A stretch of 64,000 nt of DNA from Methylobacterium terricola (GTDB taxonomy: Bacteria > Pseudomonadota > Alphaproteobacteria > Rhizobiales > Beijerinckiaceae). Shown here in pieces: positions 17,547-27,410 of the stretch (positions within the stretch are counted from its first letter, which is position 1; every line of letters begins with the position of its first letter). Location: assembly GCF_006151805.1 (NCBI RefSeq), contig NZ_VDDA01000021.1, positions 1 to 64,000 of the forward strand, given 5' to 3'. Position numbers and translations under genes: made by a program. The notes below the pieces were generated by a model. That model saw only the letters and a program-made list of their open reading frames with translations. It searched no databases and was not told the origin of the DNA.

Positions 17547-17813
17547 TCAATCCTCCCCTTCATCCGTCTCATCCGGCACTGTGTCGCCAAACGGCACGAT
17601 CATGACAGGCCGGCCTTCCTCGTCGGTGATCTCGAACGAGCATTCGAACCAGTCCCGCACGCTGTCCAAGCGCGTCCGGGCGATCAGGTCGCGGGCGACT
17701 GCCAGGGCGTGCTCCCGAGCCGCAGCGCCGTCCGGCAACTCGTCGCCCTCAGGGTCCCGGGCCAGTCCCTCCAGGCCAGGATGGTGGCGCACGTTGAAGA
17801 AGTAGCGTGCCAT
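17547..17813 (-). CDS. DUF6894 family protein
   Basis: 88 residues starting MARYFFNVRHHPGLEGLARD and containing EGDELPDGAAAREHALAVAR, then ITDEEGRPVMIVPFGD, as in the family. Function unknown. Its start lies just 2 bp after the stop of the upstream Crp/Fnr gene, so the two form a transcription unit and this protein may be made under the same signal. Confidence 0.8.
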   Translation of the reverse strand: MARYFFNVRHHPGLEGLARDPEGDELPDGAAAREHALAVARDLIARTRLDSVRDWFECSFEITDEEGRPVMIVPFGDTVPDETDEGED

Positions 17814-17815
17814 CG

Positions 17816-18529
17816 TCAGGCACCTCCGATCAAGCGAGCGTACTCTGCCTCAGCCACGCCGTAGCTGCCGTCCACCAATTGCAAGAGCTTGTCCCGGTCG
17901 AGGATCTGGATGCGCTTGCGCCTGCCCTTGATGCGGCCTGCGCCCTCCAGGTTCTGCAACGCCAGTGTCACGCCCGCCCGATGCACGCCCAGCATCATCG
18001 ACAGAAACTCATGCGTCAGTACCAGTTCGTCACCGTCGACACGATCGTGGCACATCAAAAGCCAGCGGGCGAGGCGAGCCTCCAGGTTGAGGGCAGCGTG
18101 GGCATAAATGGTCAGCGAGGCCTGGATCATATGTGTATGGATGTAGCGCAGAAGAATGGTGTGTAGGCTCGCGCTCTCCAGGGCGGCGGCACGTAGCACG
18201 CTCGCATCGATCCTCATGAGCGTACCGGACATCTGAACGAACGACCGCTGTGGGGTGCTATCAGTGCCTAGCAATAGTGGTGCGGCACCGACCAGACCCT
18301 CCCTGCCAATCAGTCCAACCTCGATCTTCTGCGCTAAGCCGTCGATCACGATTGAGGCGAAGCCGGTCTCTGGGAAGTAGAGTTCCTTGATTGGTTCACC
18401 CGCCCCGATCAGCTCCTCGCGCAGCTGGGATGTCATTGGCTCGAGGTGCGGCTGGAGCCGAGCAAAATCGTCGGGTGTAAGCGCCCGAAGCAGGCGGTTG
18501 TTGATGGTGGCTTGCTGGGTTTGCGACAC
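17816..18529 (-). CDS. Crp/Fnr-family transcriptional regulator
   Basis: About 237 residues. An N-terminal cyclic-nucleotide-binding-like barrel (residues 15-130; PIKELYFPETGFASIVIDGL) is followed by a long helix (LEARLARWLLMCHDRV) and a winged HTH (LTHEFLSMMLGVHRAGVTLA, LQNLEGAGRI). The barrel lacks the cAMP-contacting Arg-Ser pattern, and no iron-sulphur Cys set is seen, so it does not look like classical Crp or Fnr. I chose the GTG at 18529 because GGGAG lies six bases before it; a TTG at 18571 would add a tail with no family likeness. Shared unit with the DUF6894 gene. Confidence 0.85.
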   Translation of the reverse strand: MSQTQQATINNRLLRALTPDDFARLQPHLEPMTSQLREELIGAGEPIKELYFPETGFASIVIDGLAQKIEVGLIGREGLVGAAPLLLGTDSTPQRSFVQMSGTLMRIDASVLRAAALESASLHTILLRYIHTHMIQASLTIYAHAALNLEARLARWLLMCHDRVDGDELVLTHEFLSMMLGVHRAGVTLALQNLEGAGRIKGRRKRIQILDRDKLLQLVDGSYGVAEAEYARLIGGA

Positions 18530-18571
18530 GGCGCTCTCCCATTTGGGGCAAGAGCACGTGTCATCTCTCAA

Positions 18572-18877
18572 GCGCTCGCGCCCGGATCGTGAGCAAGCGA
18601 CATCAGCTATTTAGGTAGTGCATAGCGATGTAACAAGGTGAGACCGATCACCGCATAAGTTATGGAAGCCACATTCCAAGACAATCATTTGCTATATTCC
18701 TAAATTAACATTTGCAATGTTGTTCATGGCATCTTGGTTCGATGCCGAACAATAAAATTGTTCGCTACAATACCAACGTCTGAGGTGGGCTTTTATCAGC
18801 AATCCCAGTGGCTTACACACGGATCGTTGTCATTCATAGAGGTCCGGCAGCGGCCGTCATCCGTAAGGAGAGCGCCT
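18572..18877. other. Divergent intergenic region
   Basis: Roughly 300 bp between the Crp/Fnr and receiver genes, AT-rich from 18600 to 18790. It should contain both promoters. I could not assign boxes. Confidence 0.4.
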
Positions 18878-19255
18878 GTGAGATCCACCGATCCAAAGCC
18901 AACGGTCCTGCTTGTCGAGGACGATGCCCTCGTCGGCCTCGATCTTGGCGAGGCGCTCGTGCGTGCCGGTTACCGCACTGCCGGACCCGTCAGCACCCTC
19001 GCTGACGCCCTCGTCCACCTCCGGCGACGCCCGCCCGATCTCGCAATCGTCGATGTTCGCCTGCGCGATGGGCTGAGCAGCGAACTAGCGCGCGAACTTC
19101 ACCGCCGTCAGGTGCCGTTCGTGGTCCACTCGGCCTGGCGACGGGATACCTCCCTCTGTCCCGAGTTGCAGGCTGCACCTTGGCTGGCAAAGCCCACCCT
19201 GCCCAGCGAGGTCGTCGCGACCTTGAGCAGGCTAGATCGGGATGCTGGCCGTTGA
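18878..19255 (+). CDS. Single-domain response regulator
   Basis: About 125 residues from the GTG at 18878 (AAGGAG eight bases upstream). It is a lone receiver: TVLLVEDDALVGLDLGEAL has the acidic pocket, LAIVDVRLRDG has the phospho-acceptor Asp, and LAKPTLPSEVV has the conserved Lys. There is no output domain, so it acts as a phosphate shuttle or sink or by protein contact. It overlaps the following Crp/Fnr gene by 4 bp (TTGA), implying translational coupling. Confidence 0.8.
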   Translation: MRSTDPKPTVLLVEDDALVGLDLGEALVRAGYRTAGPVSTLADALVHLRRRPPDLAIVDVRLRDGLSSELARELHRRQVPFVVHSAWRRDTSLCPELQAAPWLAKPTLPSEVVATLSRLDRDAGR

Positions 19256-20043
19256 GCGGTTTCGAAAGCGCCGAACCGCTCCGGATCCCCGCTCCGCATC
19301 GCGACCGGCACCATCACCACGTCCTGGTCCGTAAGCTCGACCGTCTGGTCCCGCTGACTGAGGACGATGCAGGTGCCCTGGCCGATCTGAGTGTCGGTGC
19401 GCGCCAAGTCAGGCCTCGCACCGAGCTGCTCCACGAAGGCGATACACCGGACGAGGTAATTCTGGTGCTGGAGGGCTTCGCCGCACGCTGCAAGTTCCAG
19501 CCGACCGGCCATCGTCAAATCCTGGCTCACCTCCTACCAGGCGACCTGTGCGAGGCCGATGCCGGGCACCTGAGCCGGCTGGATTTCTCGGTTGGCACCC
19601 TGAGTGCGTGCATGGTGGCCTTCATCCCGCGGCGTGCCCTCGTCAGTACCCTTGAGCGGCATCCAGCCATGGCTCGCGCTCTACGCTTGGCCAAGCTTCA
19701 GGAAGAGGCGATCAGCCGTGAGTGGTTGGTGAATGTGGGGTGCCGCTCAGCCCTCGAAAGGATGGCGCATCTTCTATGCGAATTGCAGGTGCGACTGCAG
19801 GCGGTCGGCTTTGCGACCAGGAATGGTTACGGGTTCCCGATCACCCAGCAGGATCTGGGCGACACGCTGGGTCTCTCGAACGTTCACGTGAACCGCACGC
19901 TGAGGGTGCTGCGGGACCAGAACCTGATTGAGTGGCGGGAAAGGCAGATGAGGATCCTGGATCTACCGCAGCTGCAGGCGATAGCCGCGTTCAAGGCGGG
20001 CTACCTGCATTCGACCACTGGCCATGAGAGTCTGCCGCGCTGA
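19252..20043 (+). CDS. Crp/Fnr-family transcriptional regulator
   Basis: 263 residues from a TTG at 19252 that overlaps the receiver gene stop; an ATG at 19180 would overlap far into that gene. The effector barrel (LLHEGDTPDEVILVLEGFAA, RCKF, RQILAHLLPGDLCE) is followed by a helix (REWLVNVGCRSALERMAHLL) and a winged HTH (ITQQDLGDTLGLSNVHVNRT). It belongs to a Methylobacterium-type Crp subfamily that also includes the gene at 28397. It lacks clear cAMP or Fe-S ligands. Coupling to the receiver suggests a shared two-component/transcription output. Confidence 0.82.
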   Translation: MSGFESAEPLRIPAPHRDRHHHHVLVRKLDRLVPLTEDDAGALADLSVGARQVRPRTELLHEGDTPDEVILVLEGFAARCKFQPTGHRQILAHLLPGDLCEADAGHLSRLDFSVGTLSACMVAFIPRRALVSTLERHPAMARALRLAKLQEEAISREWLVNVGCRSALERMAHLLCELQVRLQAVGFATRNGYGFPITQQDLGDTLGLSNVHVNRTLRVLRDQNLIEWRERQMRILDLPQLQAIAAFKAGYLHSTTGHESLPR

Positions 20044-20378
20044 CGGATACCTTACACCGCTCATCGCGGGCGCCGAGATGATGCAGCCGATCGTCCGCTA
20101 TCCACCCCGAGCAGTCATTCCGCTGACGGGATTGGGATGTATGTAAAGAGACAGTTTTTAATCCACTTAAAATTGTAAGTTTAGCGTGTCTGGAAATCAA
20201 AGTCGAGGGTAATAATATAAGCTTGGCGCATGGAACCAGTATCTGCCTAGTGCGAAATTCATGAGTTTTGCACCATCTTCCTGTCGGTGTAGTTTTAAAC
20301 GCTTATTTGATCCAAAAGTCCAGTGCGGAACTCGCGTCCGATGCCCATCACTCAGAGCGTCCGGATGGTTACGAAGGA
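20044..20378. other. Intergenic region
   Basis: 335 bp. It contains the repeat at 20148-20245, listed separately. Otherwise no gene or motif is seen. Confidence 0.4.
20148..20245 (+). repeat. Intergenic repeat R, copy 1
   Basis: Shares with 27718-27805 the blocks CCACTTAAA, TGTAAG, TTAGCGTGTCTGGAAATCAAAG and AAGCTTGGC(A/G)..ATGGAAC in the same order and spacing, both on the plus strand. The longest shared run is about 20 bases. It is not coding in either place, so it may be a transcript, a regulatory site or a small mobile repeat. Confidence 0.6.
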
Positions 20379-20612
20379 CTACGCCAGCAGTCCGCCTTGC
20401 GCCGTGGCGACTTCAACGACCTCCTGCACACAGGGACCGACAGAATGGTGATGCTGTTCCAGGAACGTCTTGGCAGCTGAGAGGTGATCGAGGGCCCGGC
20501 TTGGCTGGCGATACTGCTCGACCATGAGATCGCTAGTCAGCGCGAATGCAAGCTCTTCAGCTAATGCCGCCACCAGCGGCAGGGCGTCGGACAACGGATC
20601 GGCAGCGCTCAT
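20379..20612 (-). CDS. Small helical hypothetical protein
   Basis: 77 residues, mostly helical: MSAADPLSDALPLVAALAEE, then LDHLSAAKTFLEQHH. No domain assigned. Divergent from the receiver gene at 20747, whose control region it shares. Coding statistics look right for the genome, but a ribosome site is not strong. Confidence 0.5.
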   Translation of the reverse strand: MSAADPLSDALPLVAALAEELAFALTSDLMVEQYRQPSRALDHLSAAKTFLEQHHHSVGPCVQEVVEVATAQGGLLA

Positions 20613-20746
20613 GATAGGTCCTTGCTACCCCCAGCCCGATCATATTTAGCGCAATTTTCCTCCGGGCGGCAGATCGGGTAACCCTTTTGCATTCGATAGA
20701 TCGGCATCGACCGAGCGGACCTTTCCGGCGGCCGACGATTTAGTCC

Positions 20747-21160
20747 ATGATGAAAGATGCTGACCACCACACCCCTCTCTGTGCCCTGGTGGTCGATGAC
20801 GACCCGCTGATCCGCATGAACGCTGCCGAGATGCTGGCAGACGCCGGATTTCAAACCCTTGAAGCGTCCCACGTCGAGGAGGCGTTAGGCGTGCTCGGCC
20901 AGCACCACCCCGCCATCGTGGTGCTGTTCACGGACGTCCAGATGCCCGGTGCCCAGGATGGGTTCGCGCTGGCCCGCCATACCGCCAAGCACTGGCCGCA
21001 CATCTCGATCGTTGTAGCCTCTGGCCGCGCCCGACCGGGTCCCGATGACATGCCGAAGGGTGCCCGGTTCGTCGGCAAGCCGTTCAGCGCCGAGGTGGTC
21101 TTTCATCACCTCAAGGAGGTGGTGCCGGACGAGCATAAGCCCGAGCCGCTGAGGGCCTGA
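20747..21160 (+). CDS. Single-domain response regulator
   Basis: 137 residues: a receiver domain with CALVVDDDPLIRMNAAEML (acidic pair), VLFTDVQMPG (phospho-acceptor Asp) and FVGKPFSAEVVF (conserved Lys). No output domain. It lies 445 bp from an HWE kinase in convergent orientation, so that kinase could be its partner (inference). Receivers of this kind commonly accompany HWE kinases. Confidence 0.85.
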   Translation: MMKDADHHTPLCALVVDDDPLIRMNAAEMLADAGFQTLEASHVEEALGVLGQHHPAIVVLFTDVQMPGAQDGFALARHTAKHWPHISIVVASGRARPGPDDMPKGARFVGKPFSAEVVFHHLKEVVPDEHKPEPLRA

Positions 21161-21297
21161 CCGCTAACCTCGGCCATAGGGCTTTTTGCGCTCGGCACGC
21201 AGCATCCCCCAACCGGAGCGAGGGGCAGCCAGTCCTCCCTTGCGCCCTGGTCAAACGTTCGCGATTTACGCGTGATCAGCATTTTAGGCGGCTATGG

Positions 21298-21534
21298 ATG
21301 ACCGACGCACATATGCGGCTTGTGGACGCGATCATCGCCGAGCTCCTTGAGCAGGAAGGTATGGCCCAGGAGCTGGCTGAGTTTGCCGACCGGATGGAGG
21401 CAGACGGCCATCATGCGACTGTTGACACGCTCCGGGCCATAAGCCGTGGCCGCCGGGTTAAAGGTATCGAGCTGCGCAGCAATCTGGCAGCTCTTGAAGT
21501 TGCCAGCTACGACGCCGCCGAGGACGGCAATTAG
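21298..21534 (+). CDS. Small hypothetical protein
   Basis: 78 residues, helical: MTDAHMRLVDAIIAELLEQE, then EFADRMEADGHHATVDTLRA. No family recognised. Lies between the receiver and the HWE kinase and could belong to the same signalling group. Confidence 0.5.
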   Translation: MTDAHMRLVDAIIAELLEQEGMAQELAEFADRMEADGHHATVDTLRAISRGRRVKGIELRSNLAALEVASYDAAEDGN

Positions 21535-21604
21535 CGCCCGCGCCTGGCACGAACGACCTCGCGCAGCACGCGGGAGAGCTGGTTCGCCGAGTAAGACTTG
21601 GCCG

Positions 21605-23485
21605 CTAACTCGCTTCGATCTCCGCCAGGGGGGCAGCTAACGTGCAGACCACACCGCCAGGCTGGTAGCTGAGTTCGACAGTGCCACCGCTCGCATTGGA
21701 CAACCCGCGTTGGATCAGGCGTGACCCGAACCCACTGCGGGTCGGCGGAACGACCGGCGGGCCGCCTTCCTCTTCCCAGCGCAGTGCAAAGACCGGCGGG
21801 CCATCGCTGCGCACGATCTGCCAGGTCAGCCGTACCGTCCCCTTCGCCGTGGAGAGTGCTCCGTACTTGGCCGCGTTGGTCGCCAGCTCATGCAGCATCA
21901 GCGTCAGCGACACCATGGCCGCCTCACCCACTGCGACCGGCGGTCCTTTGAGGTGGAACCGACCAGGCTGTCGATCGTCGTGCAGGCCTAGCGCTGCGCT
22001 GGCCAGGGCATGCATCTCGGCTCCACCAGTCTCCGTATCGAGCAGGATGTCATGGGCCTTGCCCAGGGCAATTAGCCGGGCCGCCAGAATGTTGCGTGCG
22101 GCATCCAGATCGGTCGCGTTGCGCATCGTTTGCGTGGCGATCGCCTGCACGACGGCCAGCACGTTCTTCATACGGTGACTGAGCTCGCGGTTGACGGTCT
22201 GCTGCTGCTCCTGCGCCCGCCGCCGCTCGGTGATGTCGGTCACGGTGATGACTGCTCCAGAGACCTGCCCTTCGAGGTGGAATGGCACGCTGGTACATTC
22301 CACGGGCACTGGCTGGCCATCCTGCCGGAAGAACGTGGCTTCCTCAGCCATCACGGCCTGGCCGTCGCGCAGGGCCTGGACGAACACGCACTCCTCCGCC
22401 AGGAATGGCCTGCCATCCTCATGGTGATGATGCAGAATGTCGTGGAAGTTTCCGCCGCGCAGCTCCTCAAGGGACCAGCCGAACAGGCGCTCGGCGGCCG
22501 GGTTGACCAGTAGGATCGTGCCGTCCGGATCAAGCCGGAACACGGCTTCGCTGACGTAATCCGTGACGGTCTTCAGGAGCATAGTCTGCCGTTCCAGGGC
22601 CAGTTCGGTTTCCCGCTGGTGGGTCCGGTCGCGCAGGATCTTCAGGAAGCCGATCACCGTGCCCGTGTCGCTCTTGAGCGGCATCATCTCGCCGCTGGCC
22701 CAGAACCACACGTCGCCCTTTTTCAGATGCCAGCGCTCATCCGTGCCACGTCCACAGGTCAGAGCGCTGTGCATCTCCATCGCCGCAACACCCGCAGCCC
22801 GGTCCTCCGGGGTAAAGAAACGATCAAGGGTCTGACCGACCATCTCCCCAGCCGACCACCCAAGAATGTGTTCAGCGCCGGTGTTCCAGGTAGTCACGAC
22901 ACCATCGAGATCTGTCGCAATCATCGCGTAGTCGATCGAACTCTCCACGATCGCCCGGTAGCGCGCTTCACTGGCCGTCAGCGCTGTTTGCGCTTTGCGC
23001 GCATCGAGCACGCTCTCGGTCACGTCCTCGACGTAGTGGATGAGGCTGACGACCTCACCGCCGGGGCCAAGTACCGGCACCTGCAGCGGGCGCCAGTGTC
23101 GTTCCTCGAATATCCCGTCCGGACGACGAATGTTGTAGTGTAGCACCGGGAGACGGTCGGGCTGCGCGGTCTGAGTGGCCCGGTCTAGCGAAGCCCGAAG
23201 ATCACGACTGCTATAGGCGTCCGGCGTGTCCGGATCGTCTGGAAATACCTCGAAGATCGACCGGCCCATGATCGCCTGCCGTTCGGTCATCGTTGCGCGC
23301 AGGTACGCCTCGTTGACCCCGACAATTGTGTAGGTCGGGCCATCCGGGGCGAGGAGTAGATAAGGGTTCGGCGTGGCCTCGAACAGGTTGAGCGCAGGAA
23401 CGTCAGACAAGGTGCGTCCTGTAACGGTGACGGCGGAGTTCGTCCGGCCCATCAGTTGCTTAGCACGGCTTTTTGGCGGCGACAT
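21605..23485 (-). CDS. PAS-domain sensor histidine kinase, HWE/HisKA_2 type
   Basis: 626 residues with three PAS domains (starting near LNLFEATPNPYLLLAPDGP, AIVESSIDYAMIATDLDG and TDYVSEAVFRLDPDGTIL), then the phospho-acceptor segment ELSHRMKNVLAVVQAIATQT near residue 430 and a C-terminal ATPase with LMLHELATNAAKYGAL and GFGSRLIQRGL. This HRxKNxL box plus short ATPase marks the HWE/HisKA_2 group common in Rhizobiales. No transmembrane helix is seen, so it is cytoplasmic; the PAS repertoire suggests redox or light sensing, but no cofactor residue is certain. Confidence 0.92.
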   Translation of the reverse strand: MSPPKSRAKQLMGRTNSAVTVTGRTLSDVPALNLFEATPNPYLLLAPDGPTYTIVGVNEAYLRATMTERQAIMGRSIFEVFPDDPDTPDAYSSRDLRASLDRATQTAQPDRLPVLHYNIRRPDGIFEERHWRPLQVPVLGPGGEVVSLIHYVEDVTESVLDARKAQTALTASEARYRAIVESSIDYAMIATDLDGVVTTWNTGAEHILGWSAGEMVGQTLDRFFTPEDRAAGVAAMEMHSALTCGRGTDERWHLKKGDVWFWASGEMMPLKSDTGTVIGFLKILRDRTHQRETELALERQTMLLKTVTDYVSEAVFRLDPDGTILLVNPAAERLFGWSLEELRGGNFHDILHHHHEDGRPFLAEECVFVQALRDGQAVMAEEATFFRQDGQPVPVECTSVPFHLEGQVSGAVITVTDITERRRAQEQQQTVNRELSHRMKNVLAVVQAIATQTMRNATDLDAARNILAARLIALGKAHDILLDTETGGAEMHALASAALGLHDDRQPGRFHLKGPPVAVGEAAMVSLTLMLHELATNAAKYGALSTAKGTVRLTWQIVRSDGPPVFALRWEEEGGPPVVPPTRSGFGSRLIQRGLSNASGGTVELSYQPGGVVCTLAAPLAEIEAS

Positions 23486-23660
23486 GGCCGTAGCCGCCCA
23501 TTCGAGAAGTTTGTTTCGGCATTAGCGAGCTTGGCAGTTTGGTGTTTTCGGGCATGAACTTAGCTCGAGCGTCCGTTTTGCAATGCTGGATCAGCTCGCG
23601 AACACCGTTCTGCAGTGGTTCGCGAACGAGGTGATGTACGCTTTGCCATCGCATGAAATG

Positions 23661-26600
23661 CTACCGCGAGCTTACGGCCCGGCCGAACAGATGGACGGCC
23701 GGCTGCATCACGCGCTGAAGTACGCGAGCCAGCTGCTCGGCTGAATAGGGTTTGTGCAACAGCTCGAACCCGTGATCAGCCTGCTGAGCCAAAATGTGAC
23801 TGTAGCCCGAGGTCAGAACGACCGGCAGACCAGGCAGACGATCGCGTAAGGTTTCCGCGAGCGTAATGCCGCCCATACCAGGCATCACGACGTCCGAGAA
23901 CACCGCATCGAACCCGGCCCCGTCGTGACCCAACTTGAGCAGCGCCTCCTCACCCGTGGTCGCCCAATCCGTCGCGTAGCCGAGGTCATCGAGGATCTGT
24001 GTGCAGAACCGGCCGACCTCAACGTTATCCTCGACCACGAGTACGCGCTGGCCCGTGGCCACCGGCGCTGGTGGCGTGTCTGCATCAGTCTCCTTGACCT
24101 GGGCCGGGGCGGCCACCTCGGGCAGGTAGAGTGTGAACGTCGTGCCCTGGCCGGACACGCTCGCCACGTCCACGTCACCGCCCGACTGCTTGGCGAACCC
24201 GAACACCTGCGACAACCCAAGTCCCGTGCCCTTGCCGACCTCCTTGGTGGTGAAGAACGGCTCGAAGATGCGCCCAAGCTGGTCTGGTGCGATGCCGGAG
24301 CCGGTGTCGATGACGGAGACCGCTGCAAAGGAACTGGCCGAACCGGCGTGCCCCCGGATCGGTGGCAGATGGGCTCCGCAGGCAAGGCGCAGGATCAAGT
24401 GTCCCTCACCGTCCATCGCATCACGGGCGTTGACCGCCATATTGATCAATGCGGTCTCGAACTGACTCACGTCTGCGTGGATAAAACACGGTTCGTCCGG
24501 CGCCTCGATCGTCACCTGCACGCGCGCACCAGTCACCGTGTCGAGCATGTCGCCGACCCCGCGCAGCCGCGCACCCACATCGAACACTTCTGGCCGGAGC
24601 GATTGCCGCCGGGCGAACGCGAGCAGCTGACCAGTCAGCTTGGCGGCACGATCCACGGTGTCGGACACGGCATCGAGGTAGCGGGCCTTGCGATCGTCGG
24701 GCAGCTGGGGCCGGCGCAGGAAGTCCACCGACGAGCGAATGATCGTCAGCAGGTTATTGAAGTCGTGGGCCACCCCGCCGGTGAGCTGTCCCACCGCCTC
24801 CATTTTCTGCGATTGGCGCAGGGCTTCGGCGGTGATTTCCAGTGCCTGGGCCTGTTCCTTGTCCGCCGTGGCGTCTCGGCCGACGGCGTTGATCAATCCG
24901 TCGGCCGGGCTGGTCGACCAGCTGATCCAGCGGTAGCTGTCATCCTTGCAGCGGTAGCGGTTCTCGAAGCGGCTATACGCATGCCCCTCGGACGAGGCTT
25001 GGGCACCCTCGATTGTGTGCGCCACATCGTCGGGGTGAATGAACTCAAAGATGGTGCGGCCGAGCAGTTCGTCCTCGCGCCAGCCCAGCACCTCGGTCCA
25101 GGCCGGATTTACCGCTGTCATCACGCCCTGGAACGTGCAGCGCAGCATCAGGTCCGAGGAAAGCTGCCAGAGGGAATTGCGGTCCGCTGTGCGCTCGGCG
25201 ACGCGCTGCTCCAGGGTCGCGTTCAGTTCCTGCAGTTCAGCATGGGCCCGCCGTCGCTCGGTTTCGTCGCGGGCGATCTTCATGAAGCCGCGCTCGCGGC
25301 CCTGAGGGTCTGGTGGCAGTGGCCGCACCGAGCCGTTCATGAACACGCGCCCACCGCTCTTGGTCGCGTGCCAGCGCTCGTCGTTGGCGCAGCCATGCTC
25401 CCGGGCCGTGGCGAGTTCGCGTGTCGGCGCACCAGCCGCTTGGTCCTCTGGCGTGAAAATGACCCTCGCTGGTTGGCCCACGATCTCATCGGCCGACCAG
25501 CCAAAAATCGCCTGAGCGCCGGCCGACCAGCTGGTGATGATCCCGTGGGGATCGGTGGTCAGGATCGCGTGGTCGCTTGCCCCCTCAATGACCAAGCGGA
25601 GACGCTCGGCGCCGTCCAGGACCTCGGCATCCGCACTGCGCCGGGCGATCTCGACCTCGGTGCGCTCCATCACCCGCCGGGCAAAGGCAAGTTCGTCGCT
25701 GGTCCAGGCATGTGGCTGGCTGGCGTGCAGGCAGAAGATGACCTTGAGGTGACCCTGCTCCATCAGCGGCAGGTTGGCGAGCGCCCGAATGTCGAGGTGC
25801 TGAAAGTTGAGTGCCTGGGCTGCGGTGCGCGGGTCGGTGGTGACGTCTTCGATCGCGACGTCCGCCCCACGTTTAAGGGCCTGAATGTAGGTGCCGTAGG
25901 CCGCAAAGGTGTGTTCGCCGGCAGCACTCTGCTGGCCGGAGGCCAGCCAGTCCTGCGCCAGGATGACCTTGCGCGCTTTGGCATCGACCTCGCCATAGGC
26001 GGCGCGCGACAGTCCAAGCGTCATCCCCACCGTCTCGGCCGCAGCCAGTGCCATGGCCTGCGGGGTCTCGAGCGTACGCAGACGTTCGCTCAGGACCGCC
26101 AGGGCAGCATCCAGGCGGCGCACTCCGATATCCAGCAGCACGCCGGGAAAGCGCAGTGGCGTGCCGTTCGGGCCGTGTTCGACATGGCCGTTGGCCTCCA
26201 GCCAGTAGTAGCGGCCATCCCGGCGCCGGACCCGGTACTGGTGTGCATAGGGCCCACCGCGCGCGATCACCTCGTTGATCGCCTCGGCCAGCCCGGCTTG
26301 GTCATCCGGATGGACGGTCGCAACGATCTGCGCGAGCGGAATGCCATCGCGACCAAGGGCCGGGTCGAGGCCAAAAGCCGTGGCGAACGCCTCGTCCACG
26401 GTGAACCGGTCGCTTGGTAGGTCCCAGAACCAAGTACCGATGATCGCGCCGGCGGCCAGAGCGTTCTGCAGCCGCTCGGCATTGGCGTGGGCGACCTCCA
26501 GGGCGCGTTTCTGGGCATCAATGTCCTGCAGCACGACGATAGCGTTGCTGACCTGCCCCGTGCTGGCATCCTTGAGCGGCACGCCACTGACCGCCGTCCA

Positions 26601-27410
26601 GATTTCGGGGCCATGCTCTGGTTGGAAACGGAATTCGACGCCTGGCATGACCAGCTCACCGCGCAACGCTCGTGCGCCCGGATACTGGTTGGGGGGAAGC
26701 CGCTGGCCGTGGGCATCATAAGCCAGCCAGCGTTCGACCCCGGTACCCTCTCTCATGCGTGACGGCAGCGGTTCACCAGGCAGGAACGTCCGGAACGTCG
26801 GATTGGCAACTAGGATCTGGCCGTTGGCGTCGAGCAGGCTGACGCCGACCGGTAGATGCTCGATCAGGACGGCAAACAGATCCCGGGCCGCAGTGCCGGC
26901 GGCGACCTCCTGCTTCAGCGTGGAGTTCTGCTGACGCAAGGCGATTTCTGCAGTGTCTCTGCGCTGACCGGCTAGGACGCTTTCGGTGGTTTCGATCGCG
27001 ATATCTAGGAAGCCGGCCACCGTTGCACCGTCGCGCAGCGGACTATAGGCGAAAGTCCAATAAGTATTTTCTTCATAACCCTTGCGGGTCATAACCAGAT
27101 GCAAATCAGTAATCTTGACTTCTTTACCGGCCAGCGCCTGATCAATTAGCGGCGCGATGTCCGTCCATATATCGTGCCAGACTGCCTTGATCGGCTGGCC
27201 GAGCGCGGCGGGATGACGCCCAGCCAGAAAGTCCATATAGGCGTCGTTATAGAGCAGCGTCAGCTCCGAGCCCCAGCCGGCGCACATGGCGAACGGGGAC
27301 GCGAGCATCATCTCGTAGATCGTGGTGAGCGCGGGTGACCAAGCCGCCCGGGGGCCGAGCGGCGTGGAGCTCCAGTCGAACTCGCGCAGAAACGTTGATG
27401 GGACACTCAT
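23661..27410 (-). CDS. Multi-PAS/GAF hybrid histidine kinase
   Basis: 1249 residues. Order: an N-terminal sensor (STFLREFDWSSTPLGPRAAW, PAS-like), several PAS domains (e.g. AEVLDGAERLRLVIEGASDH), a GAF domain around residues 445-590 (LSRAAYGEVDAKARKVILAQ), another PAS, the H-box VGQLTGGVAHDFNNLLTI near residue 875, an ATPase domain (FEPFFTTKEVGKGTGLGL) and a C-terminal receiver with FSDVVMPGMGG carrying the Asp. It is a cytoplasmic hybrid kinase. Its start codon overlaps the stop of a ParD-like gene (ATGA). Confidence 0.93.
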   Translation of the reverse strand: MSVPSTFLREFDWSSTPLGPRAAWSPALTTIYEMMLASPFAMCAGWGSELTLLYNDAYMDFLAGRHPAALGQPIKAVWHDIWTDIAPLIDQALAGKEVKITDLHLVMTRKGYEENTYWTFAYSPLRDGATVAGFLDIAIETTESVLAGQRRDTAEIALRQQNSTLKQEVAAGTAARDLFAVLIEHLPVGVSLLDANGQILVANPTFRTFLPGEPLPSRMREGTGVERWLAYDAHGQRLPPNQYPGARALRGELVMPGVEFRFQPEHGPEIWTAVSGVPLKDASTGQVSNAIVVLQDIDAQKRALEVAHANAERLQNALAAGAIIGTWFWDLPSDRFTVDEAFATAFGLDPALGRDGIPLAQIVATVHPDDQAGLAEAINEVIARGGPYAHQYRVRRRDGRYYWLEANGHVEHGPNGTPLRFPGVLLDIGVRRLDAALAVLSERLRTLETPQAMALAAAETVGMTLGLSRAAYGEVDAKARKVILAQDWLASGQQSAAGEHTFAAYGTYIQALKRGADVAIEDVTTDPRTAAQALNFQHLDIRALANLPLMEQGHLKVIFCLHASQPHAWTSDELAFARRVMERTEVEIARRSADAEVLDGAERLRLVIEGASDHAILTTDPHGIITSWSAGAQAIFGWSADEIVGQPARVIFTPEDQAAGAPTRELATAREHGCANDERWHATKSGGRVFMNGSVRPLPPDPQGRERGFMKIARDETERRRAHAELQELNATLEQRVAERTADRNSLWQLSSDLMLRCTFQGVMTAVNPAWTEVLGWREDELLGRTIFEFIHPDDVAHTIEGAQASSEGHAYSRFENRYRCKDDSYRWISWSTSPADGLINAVGRDATADKEQAQALEITAEALRQSQKMEAVGQLTGGVAHDFNNLLTIIRSSVDFLRRPQLPDDRKARYLDAVSDTVDRAAKLTGQLLAFARRQSLRPEVFDVGARLRGVGDMLDTVTGARVQVTIEAPDEPCFIHADVSQFETALINMAVNARDAMDGEGHLILRLACGAHLPPIRGHAGSASSFAAVSVIDTGSGIAPDQLGRIFEPFFTTKEVGKGTGLGLSQVFGFAKQSGGDVDVASVSGQGTTFTLYLPEVAAPAQVKETDADTPPAPVATGQRVLVVEDNVEVGRFCTQILDDLGYATDWATTGEEALLKLGHDGAGFDAVFSDVVMPGMGGITLAETLRDRLPGLPVVLTSGYSHILAQQADHGFELLHKPYSAEQLARVLQRVMQPAVHLFGRAVSSR

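Noticed and set aside
23925..26420. Plus-strand open frame of 831 codons opposite the hybrid kinase
   Set aside because: Antisense shadow of the kinase; no domain seen and the kinase frame has all its motifs.
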